From: Nocardia anaemiae NBRC 100462
Lineage (GTDB): Bacteria; Actinomycetota; Actinomycetes; Mycobacteriales; Mycobacteriaceae
Assembly (NCBI RefSeq): GCF_001612725.1
Contig: NZ_BDAZ01000025.1
Coordinates: 1 to 64,000 of the forward strand
DNA length: 64,000 nt
Direction of reading: 5' to 3'
Part shown: positions 43,734 through 52,080 of the stretch, piece by piece
Numbering within the stretch: position 1 is the stretch's first letter
Layout: the number at the start of each line of letters is the position of its first letter
Program-made: the position numbers and the translations under genes
Notes under the pieces: model-generated
The model's database searches: none
What the model was told of the DNA's origin: nothing
Seen by the model: only the letters and a program-made list of their open reading frames with translations

Positions 43734-44665
43734 ATTTTCGTTCCGTTCAGTGTGTCCGCCGCGCTCGTCGGGAGCGGGGCGGGCGTCACCATCGTTCCGA
43801 TTCCTTCTCCGGTGAACAGTTCCAACAGCACCGAATGCGGGACCCGACCGTCGATGACATGTGCGGTCGGCACCCCGCCCTGCACGGCGCGCAGGCAGGC
43901 TTCCATCTTGGGCACCATGCCCGCATCCAGTCGCGGGAGCAACTCGGCTAGTTCGGCGGCGTCGATGCGCGAGGTGAGCGACGAACGGTCCGGCCAGTTG
44001 GTGTACAGGCCCTCGACATCGGTCAGGATCACCAGCTTTTCCGCGCCGATGCCCTCGGCGAGTGCGGCGGCGGCGGTGTCGGCATTGATGTTGTGCACCA
44101 CGCCGTCGGCGTCCGGGGCAATGGTGGAGACCACCGGAATGCGCCCCGCGCCGATGAGGTCGAGCACGGCGTCGGCGTTCACTTCGGTGACATCGCCGAC
44201 CAGACCGATATCGGTGGCCTCGCCATCGACATCGACGGTGCGCCGGGTCGCGGTGAACAGCCGCGCGTCCTCACCGGAGATGCCGACCGCGTACGGACCG
44301 TGCGCGTTGACCAGCCCGACGAGTTCGCGCCCGACCTGACCGAACAGCACCATCCGCACCACGTCCATCACCTCGGGTGTGGTGACGCGGAAGCCGCCGC
44401 GGAATTCGCCTTGTAGACCGAGCTTTTTCAGCATCGCGCTGATCTGCGGTCCGCCGCCGTGCACCACCACCGGATGTACGCCGACGGTGCGCAGGAACGC
44501 CATATCGGCGGCGAAGGCCTGTTTGAGCTCCGCATCGATCATCGCGTTGCCGCCGTATTTGACGACCACGATCTTGTCGCGGAACTTCTGCAGCCACGGC
44601 AACGCGTCGGCGAGGACGTGCGCCTTGTCCAATGCCGAAAGTTCCTGCACCGCATCGCTGGTCAT
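43730..44665 (-). CDS. argB: Acetylglutamate kinase
   Basis: Phosphorylates N-acetylglutamate, usually the arginine-inhibited step; 311 aa. Amino-acid-kinase marks are VVKYGGNAM (about 32-40), VVHGGGPQIS and VVSTIAPDADGVVHNINADTAAA. The N-terminal helix expected for arginine-sensitive hexameric NAGK is present (about 8-28). The ATG at 44663-44665 overlaps the argJ stop, and the stop overlaps argD. Confidence 0.96.
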   Translation of the reverse strand: MTSDAVQELSALDKAHVLADALPWLQKFRDKIVVVKYGGNAMIDAELKQAFAADMAFLRTVGVHPVVVHGGGPQISAMLKKLGLQGEFRGGFRVTTPEVMDVVRMVLFGQVGRELVGLVNAHGPYAVGISGEDARLFTATRRTVDVDGEATDIGLVGDVTEVNADAVLDLIGAGRIPVVSTIAPDADGVVHNINADTAAAALAEGIGAEKLVILTDVEGLYTNWPDRSSLTSRIDAAELAELLPRLDAGMVPKMEACLRAVQGGVPTAHVIDGRVPHSVLLELFTGEGIGTMVTPAPLPTSAADTLNGTKI

Positions 44666-45879
44666 GAGCTATAGGCCGAATTCTCTTCGACATAGCCGTG
44701 CGACAGGTCGGTGGTGCGCACGGTGGCGGTTCCGTCACCGACATTCAGTTCGATCCGCACCTCGATATCGGTGCCGGACAGGTCGACCTCGCGCGCACCT
44801 GGCGCGCCGACGCTGTCCACGCAGACCGGATTTCCGTTGAACGACACCGAGATCCGGTTCGGATCCAAGGTGATCGGGGCGATGCCGACGGCGGCGAGCA
44901 CCCGGCCCCAGTTCGGGTCGGAACCGAACAGCGCGGTCTTGACCAGACTGTCGCGGGCGACGGCGCGCGCCGCGATCAGCGCCTCGTCCTCGGAGACCGC
45001 ACCGGCGACGGTGATCAGCACCCGCTTGGTCACGCCCTCCGCGTCGGCCATCAGTTGGGCGGCCAGATCGTCACAGACCGCGAGCACCGCGGCATCGAGG
45101 TCTTGCTGTGACGGCGCGACCTCGCTCGCCCCGTTGGCGAGCAGCAGCACGGTGTCATTGGTGGAGCAGGAGCCGTCGACATCGAGCCGATCGAAGGTGA
45201 GCCGAGTCGCGTTGCGCAGTGCGCGATCCAGTTGTTCGGCGCTCGCGGCGGCATCGGTGGTGAGCACCACCAGCATGGTGGCCAGCGACGGTGCGAGCAT
45301 GCCAGCTCCCTTGGCCATGCCGCCGACATTCCACTTGTCGCGGTGGTGGAAGGCAGCTTCCTTGGGCACGGTGTCGGTGGTCATGATCGCGTGTGCCGCA
45401 TCGAGTCCGCCGGACAGGCCGCCGCCCATTTCGTGCACGATCTCGGTGACGGCCGGTACGACCTTGTCCATCGGCAGCCGATCGCCGATCAAACCCGTTG
45501 AGCAGACCGCGATTTCGCCCGCGCCGGTTTCGGTGCCCCAATTGCTCAGCGCCTTGGCCAATTCCTCGGCGGTCCGGTGGGTGTCCTGGAATCCGCCCGG
45601 ACCGGTACAGGCATTGGCCCCACCGGAATTCAGGATCACCGCGCGCAACCGGCCACCGGTGAGCACCTGCTGCGACCACAGCACCGGTGCGGCCTTCACC
45701 TGGTTGCGGGTGAACACACCAGCGGCCGCGTATTCCGGCCCCTCGTTGAATACCAGTGCCAGATCGGGTTTGCCGCTGGCCTTGATGCCCGCGGCGATGC
45801 CCGCCGCCCGGAAGCCGAGCGGTGCGGTCACGCCCTGGCTCCGGACCAGTTTTCCTTCCGAGGTTTCGATCGTCGTCAC
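44662..45879 (-). CDS. argJ: Glutamate N-acetyltransferase / ornithine acetyltransferase
   Basis: Bifunctional OAT of 405 aa that recycles the acetyl group from acetylornithine to glutamate. It self-cleaves before the nucleophilic Thr in the motif KGAGMLAPSLATML, giving alpha and beta chains. FNEGPEYAAAGVFTRNQVKAAPV at the N-terminus is typical. Start ATG at 45877-45879 overlaps the argC stop. The use of ArgJ means a cyclic acetyl pathway in this organism. Confidence 0.96.
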   Translation of the reverse strand: MTTIETSEGKLVRSQGVTAPLGFRAAGIAAGIKASGKPDLALVFNEGPEYAAAGVFTRNQVKAAPVLWSQQVLTGGRLRAVILNSGGANACTGPGGFQDTHRTAEELAKALSNWGTETGAGEIAVCSTGLIGDRLPMDKVVPAVTEIVHEMGGGLSGGLDAAHAIMTTDTVPKEAAFHHRDKWNVGGMAKGAGMLAPSLATMLVVLTTDAAASAEQLDRALRNATRLTFDRLDVDGSCSTNDTVLLLANGASEVAPSQQDLDAAVLAVCDDLAAQLMADAEGVTKRVLITVAGAVSEDEALIAARAVARDSLVKTALFGSDPNWGRVLAAVGIAPITLDPNRISVSFNGNPVCVDSVGAPGAREVDLSGTDIEVRIELNVGDGTATVRTTDLSHGYVEENSAYSS

Positions 45880-46934
45880 GGTGCCACTCCTACGGTGGAA
45901 AGTCCTGCGGTCTCGTCGAATCCGACGGCCAGATTCATGGATTGCACCGCGGCGCCAGCGGTGCCCTTGGTCAGGTTGTCGATCGCGCCGATCACCACGA
46001 GCAGTCCGGCGTCGGCATCCACCGCGACCTGGAGGGTGACGGCGTTGGAGCCGAGCACCGAACCCGTCTGCGGCAGTGTGCCTTCCGGCAGCAACTGCAC
46101 GAATGGTTCATCGGCGTAAGCCTTTTCATAGACCGCGCGAGCCTGTTCGGCATCGACTCGGGTCGGGGCCGTGCAGGTCGCGAGGATGCCGCGCGGCATC
46201 GGCGCCAGCACCGGGGTGAACGATACGGCGACCTCACTACCACCGGCGGCCTGCAGGTTCTGCGCGATCTCCGGGGTGTGCCGATGTGCGCCCGCGATGC
46301 CGTAGGCCCGCACCGAACCCATCACCTCGGAGCCGAGCAGACCGATATCGAGTTTGCGGCCAGCGCCCGAAGTACCGCTCACCGCAACCACATTCACCTT
46401 CGGTTCGATGATTCCGGCGGCGATCGCCGGTGCCAGCGCGAGACTCGCGACCGTGGGATAGCAACCGGGAACGGCGATCCGGCGCGCGCCGCGCAGCCGG
46501 TCACGTCCGCCCGGCAGCTCCGGCAGGCCGTAGGGCCAGCTGCCCGCGTGGCTGGTGCCGTAATACTTCTCCCAGGCCGACGCATCGGTCAGCCGGAAGT
46601 CGGCGCCGCAGTCGATGATCACCGTCGACTCCGGAAGCTGCTCCGCGATGGCAGCGGACTGCCCGTGCGGCAGGCCGAGGAAGACGATATCGTGTCCGGC
46701 CAGCTCGTCGAGCGTGGTCGGCGCTAGTACACGATCGGCGAGCGGCAGCAGATGCGGCTGGAGCTCCCCCAGCTTGCTGCCCGCATTCGAGCCCGCGGTC
46801 AGTGCGCCGATGACCAGGCGCCCGTCGCGGTAGGCCGGATGGCCCAGCAATAGGCGCAGCACCTCACCACCGGCGTATCCACTCGCACCGGCCACCGCAA
46901 CCCGCAACACCGGGCTACCCGATGAATCAACCAT
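45876..46934 (-). CDS. argC: N-acetyl-gamma-glutamyl-phosphate reductase
   Basis: NADPH-dependent reductase of 352 aa. The Rossmann glycine motif GASGYAGGEVLRLL is at about 15-28 and the catalytic Cys is in AVPGCYPTVASL. The ATG at 46932-46934 is only 6 bp from a -10-like CATAAT, so the mRNA probably starts at or beside the ATG (leaderless); an in-frame upstream ATG at 46949 would lie inside the operator. First gene of the argCJBDF operon. Confidence 0.96.
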   Translation of the reverse strand: MVDSSGSPVLRVAVAGASGYAGGEVLRLLLGHPAYRDGRLVIGALTAGSNAGSKLGELQPHLLPLADRVLAPTTLDELAGHDIVFLGLPHGQSAAIAEQLPESTVIIDCGADFRLTDASAWEKYYGTSHAGSWPYGLPELPGGRDRLRGARRIAVPGCYPTVASLALAPAIAAGIIEPKVNVVAVSGTSGAGRKLDIGLLGSEVMGSVRAYGIAGAHRHTPEIAQNLQAAGGSEVAVSFTPVLAPMPRGILATCTAPTRVDAEQARAVYEKAYADEPFVQLLPEGTLPQTGSVLGSNAVTLQVAVDADAGLLVVIGAIDNLTKGTAGAAVQSMNLAVGFDETAGLSTVGVAP

Positions 46935-46937
46935 GTG

Positions 46938-46980
46938 ATGATTATGCACGATTATGCAAGCCCATTCATCAACCGGGTCC
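46938..46980 (-). promoter_or_regulatory. argC promoter with ARG box
   Basis: On the minus strand TTGCATAATCGTGCATAATCA holds two copies of TGCATAATC 10 bp apart; the second CATAAT (46941-46946) is a good -10 box 6 bp before the argC ATG. The 43-bp block is shared with the argG promoter (40525-40566). ArgR binding here would block RNA polymerase directly. Confidence 0.7.
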
Positions 46981-47148
46981 TGGCCTACTGCTACCGTCCC
47001 ACATCACCAGGCGATTCCGCATCGCCCGGGCAGTGATACCCGGGAAGATGGCGGGTCAACCACGTCGATGAGATTCCGCACTCGAAGACATGCTGGAGCA
47101 CGGCAAGTGTGGCCAGCCGCCGCGCGGATGCGCGAAGCGGGCTCCGGC

Positions 47149-47853
47149 TCAGGCAACCGTTGCGGGATCGATACCGAGCGTCTCGCGTAAACCGATCTCA
47201 CCCTTCGATGTGAGACGCACAGCGCGACCGGACCCGATTCGCCGCACCCAATCCAGTGCCTGCAGTCGGCGGCACAACTGCGCTCCCGCGGCACCGCCGA
47301 GGTGAGTGCGGCGCTCGGTCCAGTCGAGGCAGGGCCGGGCGGTCGGGCGGCGAGTGCGCAGCGTGTTCGTCTCGATGCCCATCGGCCCCGTCAGCCAGGC
47401 CAAACCCGCCTCGGTGAGGGCGAACCCGGTCTCGTCGTCGAGCAGTTCACGCTCGATCATGGCAGCGGTGATCGCGACGCCGAGTCGGCCAGCGAGGTGG
47501 TCGTAACAGGTGCGGCCGCGGGCCAGGGCGGCCGCCGCAGTGGACGCGCGGAGCGTCGTGGCCTGCGGACGTACCGGTTCCAGGTGGGCGACCATGGTCT
47601 CCAATAACTCGGCGACCTGCGGATCAGCCAGCTGCACATAGCGGTACCTGCCTTGACGGCGTTCGATGAGCAGACCGCCGTCGAACAGCCGGTTCAGATG
47701 CTCGGTCGCGGTAGATGGCGCCACCCCGGCATGGCGGGCCAGCTCACCCGCCGTCCAAGCGCGACCGTCGACCAGGGCCAGGCACATATCGGCGCGGGTG
47801 CGGTCGGCCAGCAGGGACGCCAGTCCGGCCAGCTCGGCTCCTCGGGTTTGCAT
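47149..47853 (-). CDS. ArsR-like winged-helix transcriptional regulator
   Basis: A 234-aa regulator. The N-terminal ArsR-type winged helix is at about 10-75 (LASLLADRTRADMCLALVDGRAWTAGELARHAGVAPSTATEHLNRLFDGGLL); no metal-binding Cys pair is visible in it. The C-terminal 140 residues contain a second domain ending in a wing-like segment (RRIGSGRAVRLTSKGEIGLRETLG). The ATG at 47851-47853 follows TGGAGTG. It is divergent from the DHFR-like gene, and a perfect 26-bp dyad 19 bp upstream is the likely operator. Confidence 0.88.
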   Translation of the reverse strand: MQTRGAELAGLASLLADRTRADMCLALVDGRAWTAGELARHAGVAPSTATEHLNRLFDGGLLIERRQGRYRYVQLADPQVAELLETMVAHLEPVRPQATTLRASTAAAALARGRTCYDHLAGRLGVAITAAMIERELLDDETGFALTEAGLAWLTGPMGIETNTLRTRRPTARPCLDWTERRTHLGGAAGAQLCRRLQALDWVRRIGSGRAVRLTSKGEIGLRETLGIDPATVA

Positions 47854-47872
47854 CACTCCATGATCGCGCCGA

Positions 47873-47898
47873 GATATTTCGGCAGGCACCGAAATATC
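47873..47898. promoter_or_regulatory. Operator dyad GATATTTCGG-N6-CCGAAATATC
   Basis: Perfect 10-bp inverted arms (47873-47882 and 47889-47898) with a 6-bp spacer, in the divergent region between the ArsR-like regulator gene and the DHFR-like gene. AT-rich arms in a GC-rich genome make this stand out. It probably mediates autoregulation and control of the reductase. Confidence 0.65.
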
Positions 47899-47995
47899 CG
47901 ACCGATTTCTCTCCGCGATGTCGATCCGCCATAGGGCCGTTCGTGTAGGTGGTGAAGCCGGTAACCGACCGGCCAACGGAAAGGTAGGACTCCCC

Positions 47996-48565
47996 ATGAG
48001 CAAGATCATCGCGGTCGAGCACCTCACCCTGGACGGCGTCATGCAGTCCCCCGGCGCGGCCGATGAGGACCCACGGGACGGTTTCCGCCACGGCGGCTGG
48101 GCGCATCGCCACGACGACCCGGTGCAGGCCCGGGTGATGGGCGAACATATGGCGACCCATCATGGGGGGCTGTTGCTCGGACGCCGGACCTACGAGCAGT
48201 TCTACGGCTACTGGCCGCATCAGACCGACAATCCGTACACCGAGGTACTGAACAAGACCGAGAAGTTCGTCGCATCCCGGACGTTGACCGAACCGTTGCC
48301 ATGGGAAAACTCCACGCTGCTCGGCGGCGATGTCGTCGCCGCGGTGCGCGGACTGCGGCAGGATCTGGTGGTGCTCGGCAGCGGCAATCTGCTGCAAACG
48401 TTGATGCGCCATCATCTCGTCGACGAGTATCTATTGCTGATCCATCCGATCGTGGTCGGCGGCGGGCGGCGGCTGTTCGAGGGCGCGGATCTCGGCGAAC
48501 TGCGACTCGTCGATAGCGCCACCACCCCCACCGGCGTCGTGATCGCCACCTACCAGCGGGGATGA
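47996..48565 (+). CDS. Dihydrofolate reductase family protein (RibD C-terminal-like)
   Basis: A 189-aa reductase-like protein of the DHFR/RibD-C family, not the folate DHFR itself. Marks are the N-terminal strand IIAVEHLTLDGVMQSPG, LLLGRRTYEQFYGYWP, LVVLGSGNLLQTLMRH and LLLIHPIVVGGGRRLFEG. Substrate unknown. The ATG at 47996 follows AAGGTAGGA. It is co-directional with, and 9 bp before, the YCII-like gene, so it likely forms one unit with YCII and the sigma-factor gene. Confidence 0.88.
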   Translation: MSKIIAVEHLTLDGVMQSPGAADEDPRDGFRHGGWAHRHDDPVQARVMGEHMATHHGGLLLGRRTYEQFYGYWPHQTDNPYTEVLNKTEKFVASRTLTEPLPWENSTLLGGDVVAAVRGLRQDLVVLGSGNLLQTLMRHHLVDEYLLLIHPIVVGGGRRLFEGADLGELRLVDSATTPTGVVIATYQRG

Positions 48566-48574
48566 GGAGGAGTC

Positions 48575-48916
48575 GTGAAGGAGTATCTGCTCAGCATCTA
48601 TCAGCCCGACGACACGCCGCCGCCGGACAATCTCGACGAGATCATGCGCGATCTGTACGCGCTGAACGACGAGATGCGTGCCGCGGGCGCCTGGGTTTTC
48701 GCCGCGGGCCTGCATGCGCCGAGCACCGCCACCGTGGTGCGGGCCCAAGGCAACGACATGCTCGTCACCGACGGCCCGTACATCGAAACGAAGGAGCACA
48801 TCGGCGGATTCACCGTCATTCAGGCGGCCGATCTGGACCAAGCGCTCGACTGGGGCAAGAAGATGGCCGCCGTGATCACCTTGCCGATCGAGGTCCGTCC
48901 GGTGGCCGATCATTGA
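48575..48916 (+). CDS. YCII-related (DGPF-domain) protein
   Basis: A 113-aa YCII-fold protein with the DGPF-type motif as DGPYIETKEHIGGF (about 68-81). Start GTG 48575 after GGAGGA. It overlaps the sigma factor gene (TTGA). YCII/DGPF genes regularly stand beside ECF42 sigma-factor genes (established), and here the pair is coupled by translation. Biochemical role unknown. Confidence 0.92.
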   Translation: MKEYLLSIYQPDDTPPPDNLDEIMRDLYALNDEMRAAGAWVFAAGLHAPSTATVVRAQGNDMLVTDGPYIETKEHIGGFTVIQAADLDQALDWGKKMAAVITLPIEVRPVADH

Positions 48917-50133
48917 GCACCGACGCCGCGATCGCGGCCGTATTCACCGAACACTACGGCCGCGCGGTCGCCAGCCTGATCCGCGTCTTCGGCGATATCA
49001 CCATCGCCGAGGACGCGGTGCAGGACGCGTTCACCGCCGCCGTACAACGCTGGCCGACCGACGGACTCCCACCGAGCCCGCCCGGCTGGATCATCACCAC
49101 CGCACGCAACCGAGCCATCGATCGCCTGCGGCGCGAGGCATCTCGCGATGATCGCCATGCCGAGGCCGCACTCCTGCACGCCGACAACGAACCCGACGAT
49201 ATGAGCGCCGTCCAGGACGACCGCCTCCGACTGATCTTCACCTGCTGCCACCCGGCACTATCGCTGAATGCCCAAGTGGCACTGACCTTGCGACTCCTCG
49301 GCGGTCTCACCACACCCGAAATCGCGCATGCCTTCCTGACTTCGGAATCGACCATGGCGCAACGCCTCGTCCGCGCCAAGGGCAAGATCCGCGACGCCCG
49401 CATCCCCTACCGGCTCCCGCGCGACGCCGACCTGCCCGCCCGCCTGCGCGCGGTACTGGCCGTCATCTATCTCATCTTCACCGAGGGCCATACCGCCAGC
49501 TCGGGCGATCGGCTGATACGCACCGACCTGTGCACCGAGGCAATCCGCTTGGGGCGCTTACTCATCGAGTTGATGCCTGACGAACCGGAAGTACATGGAC
49601 TGCTCGCGCTGATGCTGCTCACCGAATCGCGCCGCGCCGCACGCACCGCACCGGACGGGTCGCTCGTGCCGCTTCGCGAGCAAGACCGTCACCGTTGGGA
49701 CCGCGCCCTCATCACCGAAGGCCACGCCCTGGTCCGAGAGTGCCTGCGCCGCAACCAACCCGGCCCCTACCAGATCCAGGCCGCGATCAACGCCGTGCAC
49801 GCCGACGCCCCCGACCCGGAATCCACCGACTGGCAACAAATCCTGCAACTCTACGACCAATTGGCCGCCATAGCACCGACTCCGGTGGTGGCGCTGAACC
49901 GCGCGGTGGCGGTCGGTGAAGTCCACGGGCCTGATGCGGCGCTCCCGCTGCTCTTTATAATCGATCTACCGAATCACCATCTCTACCACGCGATCCGCGC
50001 CGACCTCCTACGCCGACTCGGCCGCACCGCAGAGGCAATTCAGGCCTACGACGCCGCCATCGCCCGCACAGACAACACCGCAGAACAGACCTTTCTGCGG
50101 CGCCGCAGGGATGAGCTCGCCTCAGCTAACTGA
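48913..50133 (+). CDS. ECF42-type RNA polymerase sigma factor with C-terminal TPR-like extension
   Basis: A 406-aa sigma factor. Region 2 is at about 10-70 (DITIAEDAVQDAFTAAVQRWP), region 4 at about 110-165 (LTTPEIAHAFLTSESTMAQRLVRAKGKI). The 230-residue C-terminal helical, TPR-like part (from YRLPRDADLPARLRAVLAVIYLIFTEGHTAS) is characteristic of ECF42 and takes the place of an anti-sigma factor. TTG start at 48913 overlapping the YCII stop. Confidence 0.93.
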   Translation: MSTDAAIAAVFTEHYGRAVASLIRVFGDITIAEDAVQDAFTAAVQRWPTDGLPPSPPGWIITTARNRAIDRLRREASRDDRHAEAALLHADNEPDDMSAVQDDRLRLIFTCCHPALSLNAQVALTLRLLGGLTTPEIAHAFLTSESTMAQRLVRAKGKIRDARIPYRLPRDADLPARLRAVLAVIYLIFTEGHTASSGDRLIRTDLCTEAIRLGRLLIELMPDEPEVHGLLALMLLTESRRAARTAPDGSLVPLREQDRHRWDRALITEGHALVRECLRRNQPGPYQIQAAINAVHADAPDPESTDWQQILQLYDQLAAIAPTPVVALNRAVAVGEVHGPDAALPLLFIIDLPNHHLYHAIRADLLRRLGRTAEAIQAYDAAIARTDNTAEQTFLRRRRDELASAN

Positions 50134-50170
50134 TGGCCTGTACAGACCAGGCGGGCTCTAGGCTCGAATG

Positions 50171-51177
50171 ATGCCTGATGCACTGATCGTGGGTGGGTCC
50201 GGTGTGATCGGATGCGCTATCGCATTGCGGCTGACGGCTGCGGGCTGGCAGGTGCGAGTGACGGGACGCACCCGCCTGCCCGCGACCTCCATACGGCCGG
50301 TGTGAGTTTCATCGCCGCGGATCGCGCCGACATACAGCGGGAGTTGGCCGCCGGAGTAGACCTCCTCGTCGACTGCGCCTGCTACACCGCCGACCACGCT
50401 CGAGCCCTGGTGGAACTAGCGGCGGAAGCCGGTTCGACGGTACTGCTGTCCAGCAAGGCGGTATACATCGATGCCGCTGGCAACCACGCGAATTCGGATA
50501 TCGAGCCTCGATTCGACGGCCCACTACACGAAACCGCACCGACAATGCCGCCCGGCGATATCGACTACAACTCCCGCGCTGGTTACGGAGCGAACAAGGT
50601 TGCCGCAGAGCAGGTCTCGCTCGACAGCGGCCTCCCCATCACTGTGCTACGACCATCGCGAGTCCATGGAGTGGGCAACCGTCGCCCACGCGAATGGGTC
50701 TTCGTAAAGCGAATACTTGATGGGCGCCGCTCGGTCCTGCTGCGCCGCAGAGGCAGTGGGATCGTCCACACCACCGCTGCGGCCAATATCGCGGCTTTGG
50801 TCGAAACCGTCGCGCACAATCCCGGCACTCGCATCCTCAACATCGCGGACCCGGACGCTCCGACTGCCCTCGCCATTTCCCGCATCGTCGCCCGTCATCT
50901 CGTGCACGATTGGGCCGAGGTCCTGCTCGACGATCAGCCATTGGGCCGCACACCATGGGACTCGGCCCACCCCGTCATCCTCGACACCTCCGCGGCCGCC
51001 GCACTCGGCTATCAACCGGTCGGCGACTACGCGACAACCGTTGCCGCGCAACTCGACTGGCTGATGTCCGCGGCAAGATCCGGCGATCCCTCGCGAATCC
51101 TGCCCGCTGACAACGATCCATACTTCCGCCGGTTCTTCGACTATCCAGCAGAAGACGAGTTCCTGGCTGGGCGGTGA
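50171..51177 (+). pseudogene. NAD-dependent epimerase/dehydratase gene with a frameshift
   Basis: The Rossmann start ALIVGGSGVIGCAIALRL (from the ATG at 50171) is in one frame, which closes at a TGA (50303-50305). The rest, from about 50283 (RDLHTAGVSFIAAD onward), continues to 51177 one frame lower. Inserting one base near 50283 (for example GCCGAC in place of GCGAC) would give a continuous protein of about 335 aa. The active-site YGANK (a YxxxK) in the second part is intact, as is the SSKAVY serine region. Either a recent one-base loss, a sequencing error, or unlikely programmed frameshifting. A shorter product could begin at the ATG 50212 but would lack the NAD motif. Confidence 0.75.
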
Positions 51178-51217
51178 TCCGACCGCTCAGCGCAATGGTG
51201 AATCCGACTGGTGATGT

Positions 51218-51970
51218 TCATGCCAGGCGGCCTCCGCCGTCGATGTGGAGGGTGGTGCCGGTCAGGAATGGGTTGGTGAGGGCTAGCAGGGCGGCGGCAG
51301 AGATGTCGGATGGTCGGCCGAATCGGCGGGCGGGGTTGGCGGCGGCGACGGTGGTGAGGAACGGTTGTTTGTCCGCGCCCAATCCGTCCCAGGATCCGGA
51401 ATCGACAATGCCCGGGGACAATGCGTTCACGCGGATCGGGGCGAGTTCGACCGCGAGCGCTTCGGCGAGGAAGCTCACCGCGCCGTTGGCGGTTGCCATG
51501 ACCGACCGTCCTGGCGCGGGCCGCCAAGCCGCGACGCCGGAGAACAAGAGGATCGCTCCCTCGCCGCGGATTCGGGTGGCGAAGTGCTTGGCGAGCAGGA
51601 TCGGGCCGATGACCTTCGCATCGAAAGCCCGTGTGACCGCGGTTCGATCCAACTGCGTGACCGGACCATTGGCGTGTGCGGCGGCCACCGAGACCAGGTA
51701 GTCCAGATCGCCGATCTGCTCGGCGAGCAGGCGGATCGAATCCTCATCGTTCAAGTCGACGGTCGCACCGAGCACTCGCGATCCCAGCGCGGCCGCGTCG
51801 AGAACACCCTCGTCCGCAATACGGGCGACCGCGCCATCGACGACCTCGCGGTCCCGGCCCGCGAGCACGACATGTGCCCCCGCAGCGAGAGCGTCCGCGG
51901 CGATCTGCCGCCCGATTCCGGAACCTCCCCCGATGACGAGCAGCTTCTTTCCATTCATCGCATCCGACAT
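51218..51970 (-). CDS. Short-chain dehydrogenase/reductase family protein, non-canonical active site
   Basis: A 250-aa SDR-fold protein. The cofactor motif GGGSGIG is at 14-20 and the C-terminal PGIVDSGSW and LTGTTLHIDGGGRL are typical. The catalytic YxxxK is replaced: the segment is SVMATANGAVSFL, so Tyr becomes Met and Lys becomes Asn. The upstream Ser (FSG) remains. It may bind NAD(P) without normal oxidoreductase chemistry. The ATG at 51968-51970 has GGAGGAG. It is divergent from the LysR regulator gene. Confidence 0.88.
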   Translation of the reverse strand: MSDAMNGKKLLVIGGGSGIGRQIAADALAAGAHVVLAGRDREVVDGAVARIADEGVLDAAALGSRVLGATVDLNDEDSIRLLAEQIGDLDYLVSVAAAHANGPVTQLDRTAVTRAFDAKVIGPILLAKHFATRIRGEGAILLFSGVAAWRPAPGRSVMATANGAVSFLAEALAVELAPIRVNALSPGIVDSGSWDGLGADKQPFLTTVAAANPARRFGRPSDISAAALLALTNPFLTGTTLHIDGGGRLA

Positions 51971-52054
51971 GTCTTGTCTCCTCCGTAGTGGTTGCCTTTC
52001 ATCGAGATCGAACGTGGTCCGACTGCCCGGCAATCCCGTCGCGTCATGAATCTT

Positions 52055-52073
52055 TTCTGGCTTTTCGATAGAA
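52055..52073. promoter_or_regulatory. LysR box TTCT-N11-AGAA
   Basis: TTCT (52055-52058), 11 bp and AGAA (52070-52073) fit the T-N11-A pattern of LysR-type operators. It lies 7 bp upstream of the LysR start and 84 bp upstream of the SDR start, suited to autoregulation and activation of the divergent gene. Confidence 0.5.
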
Positions 52074-52080
52074 TTTACGA

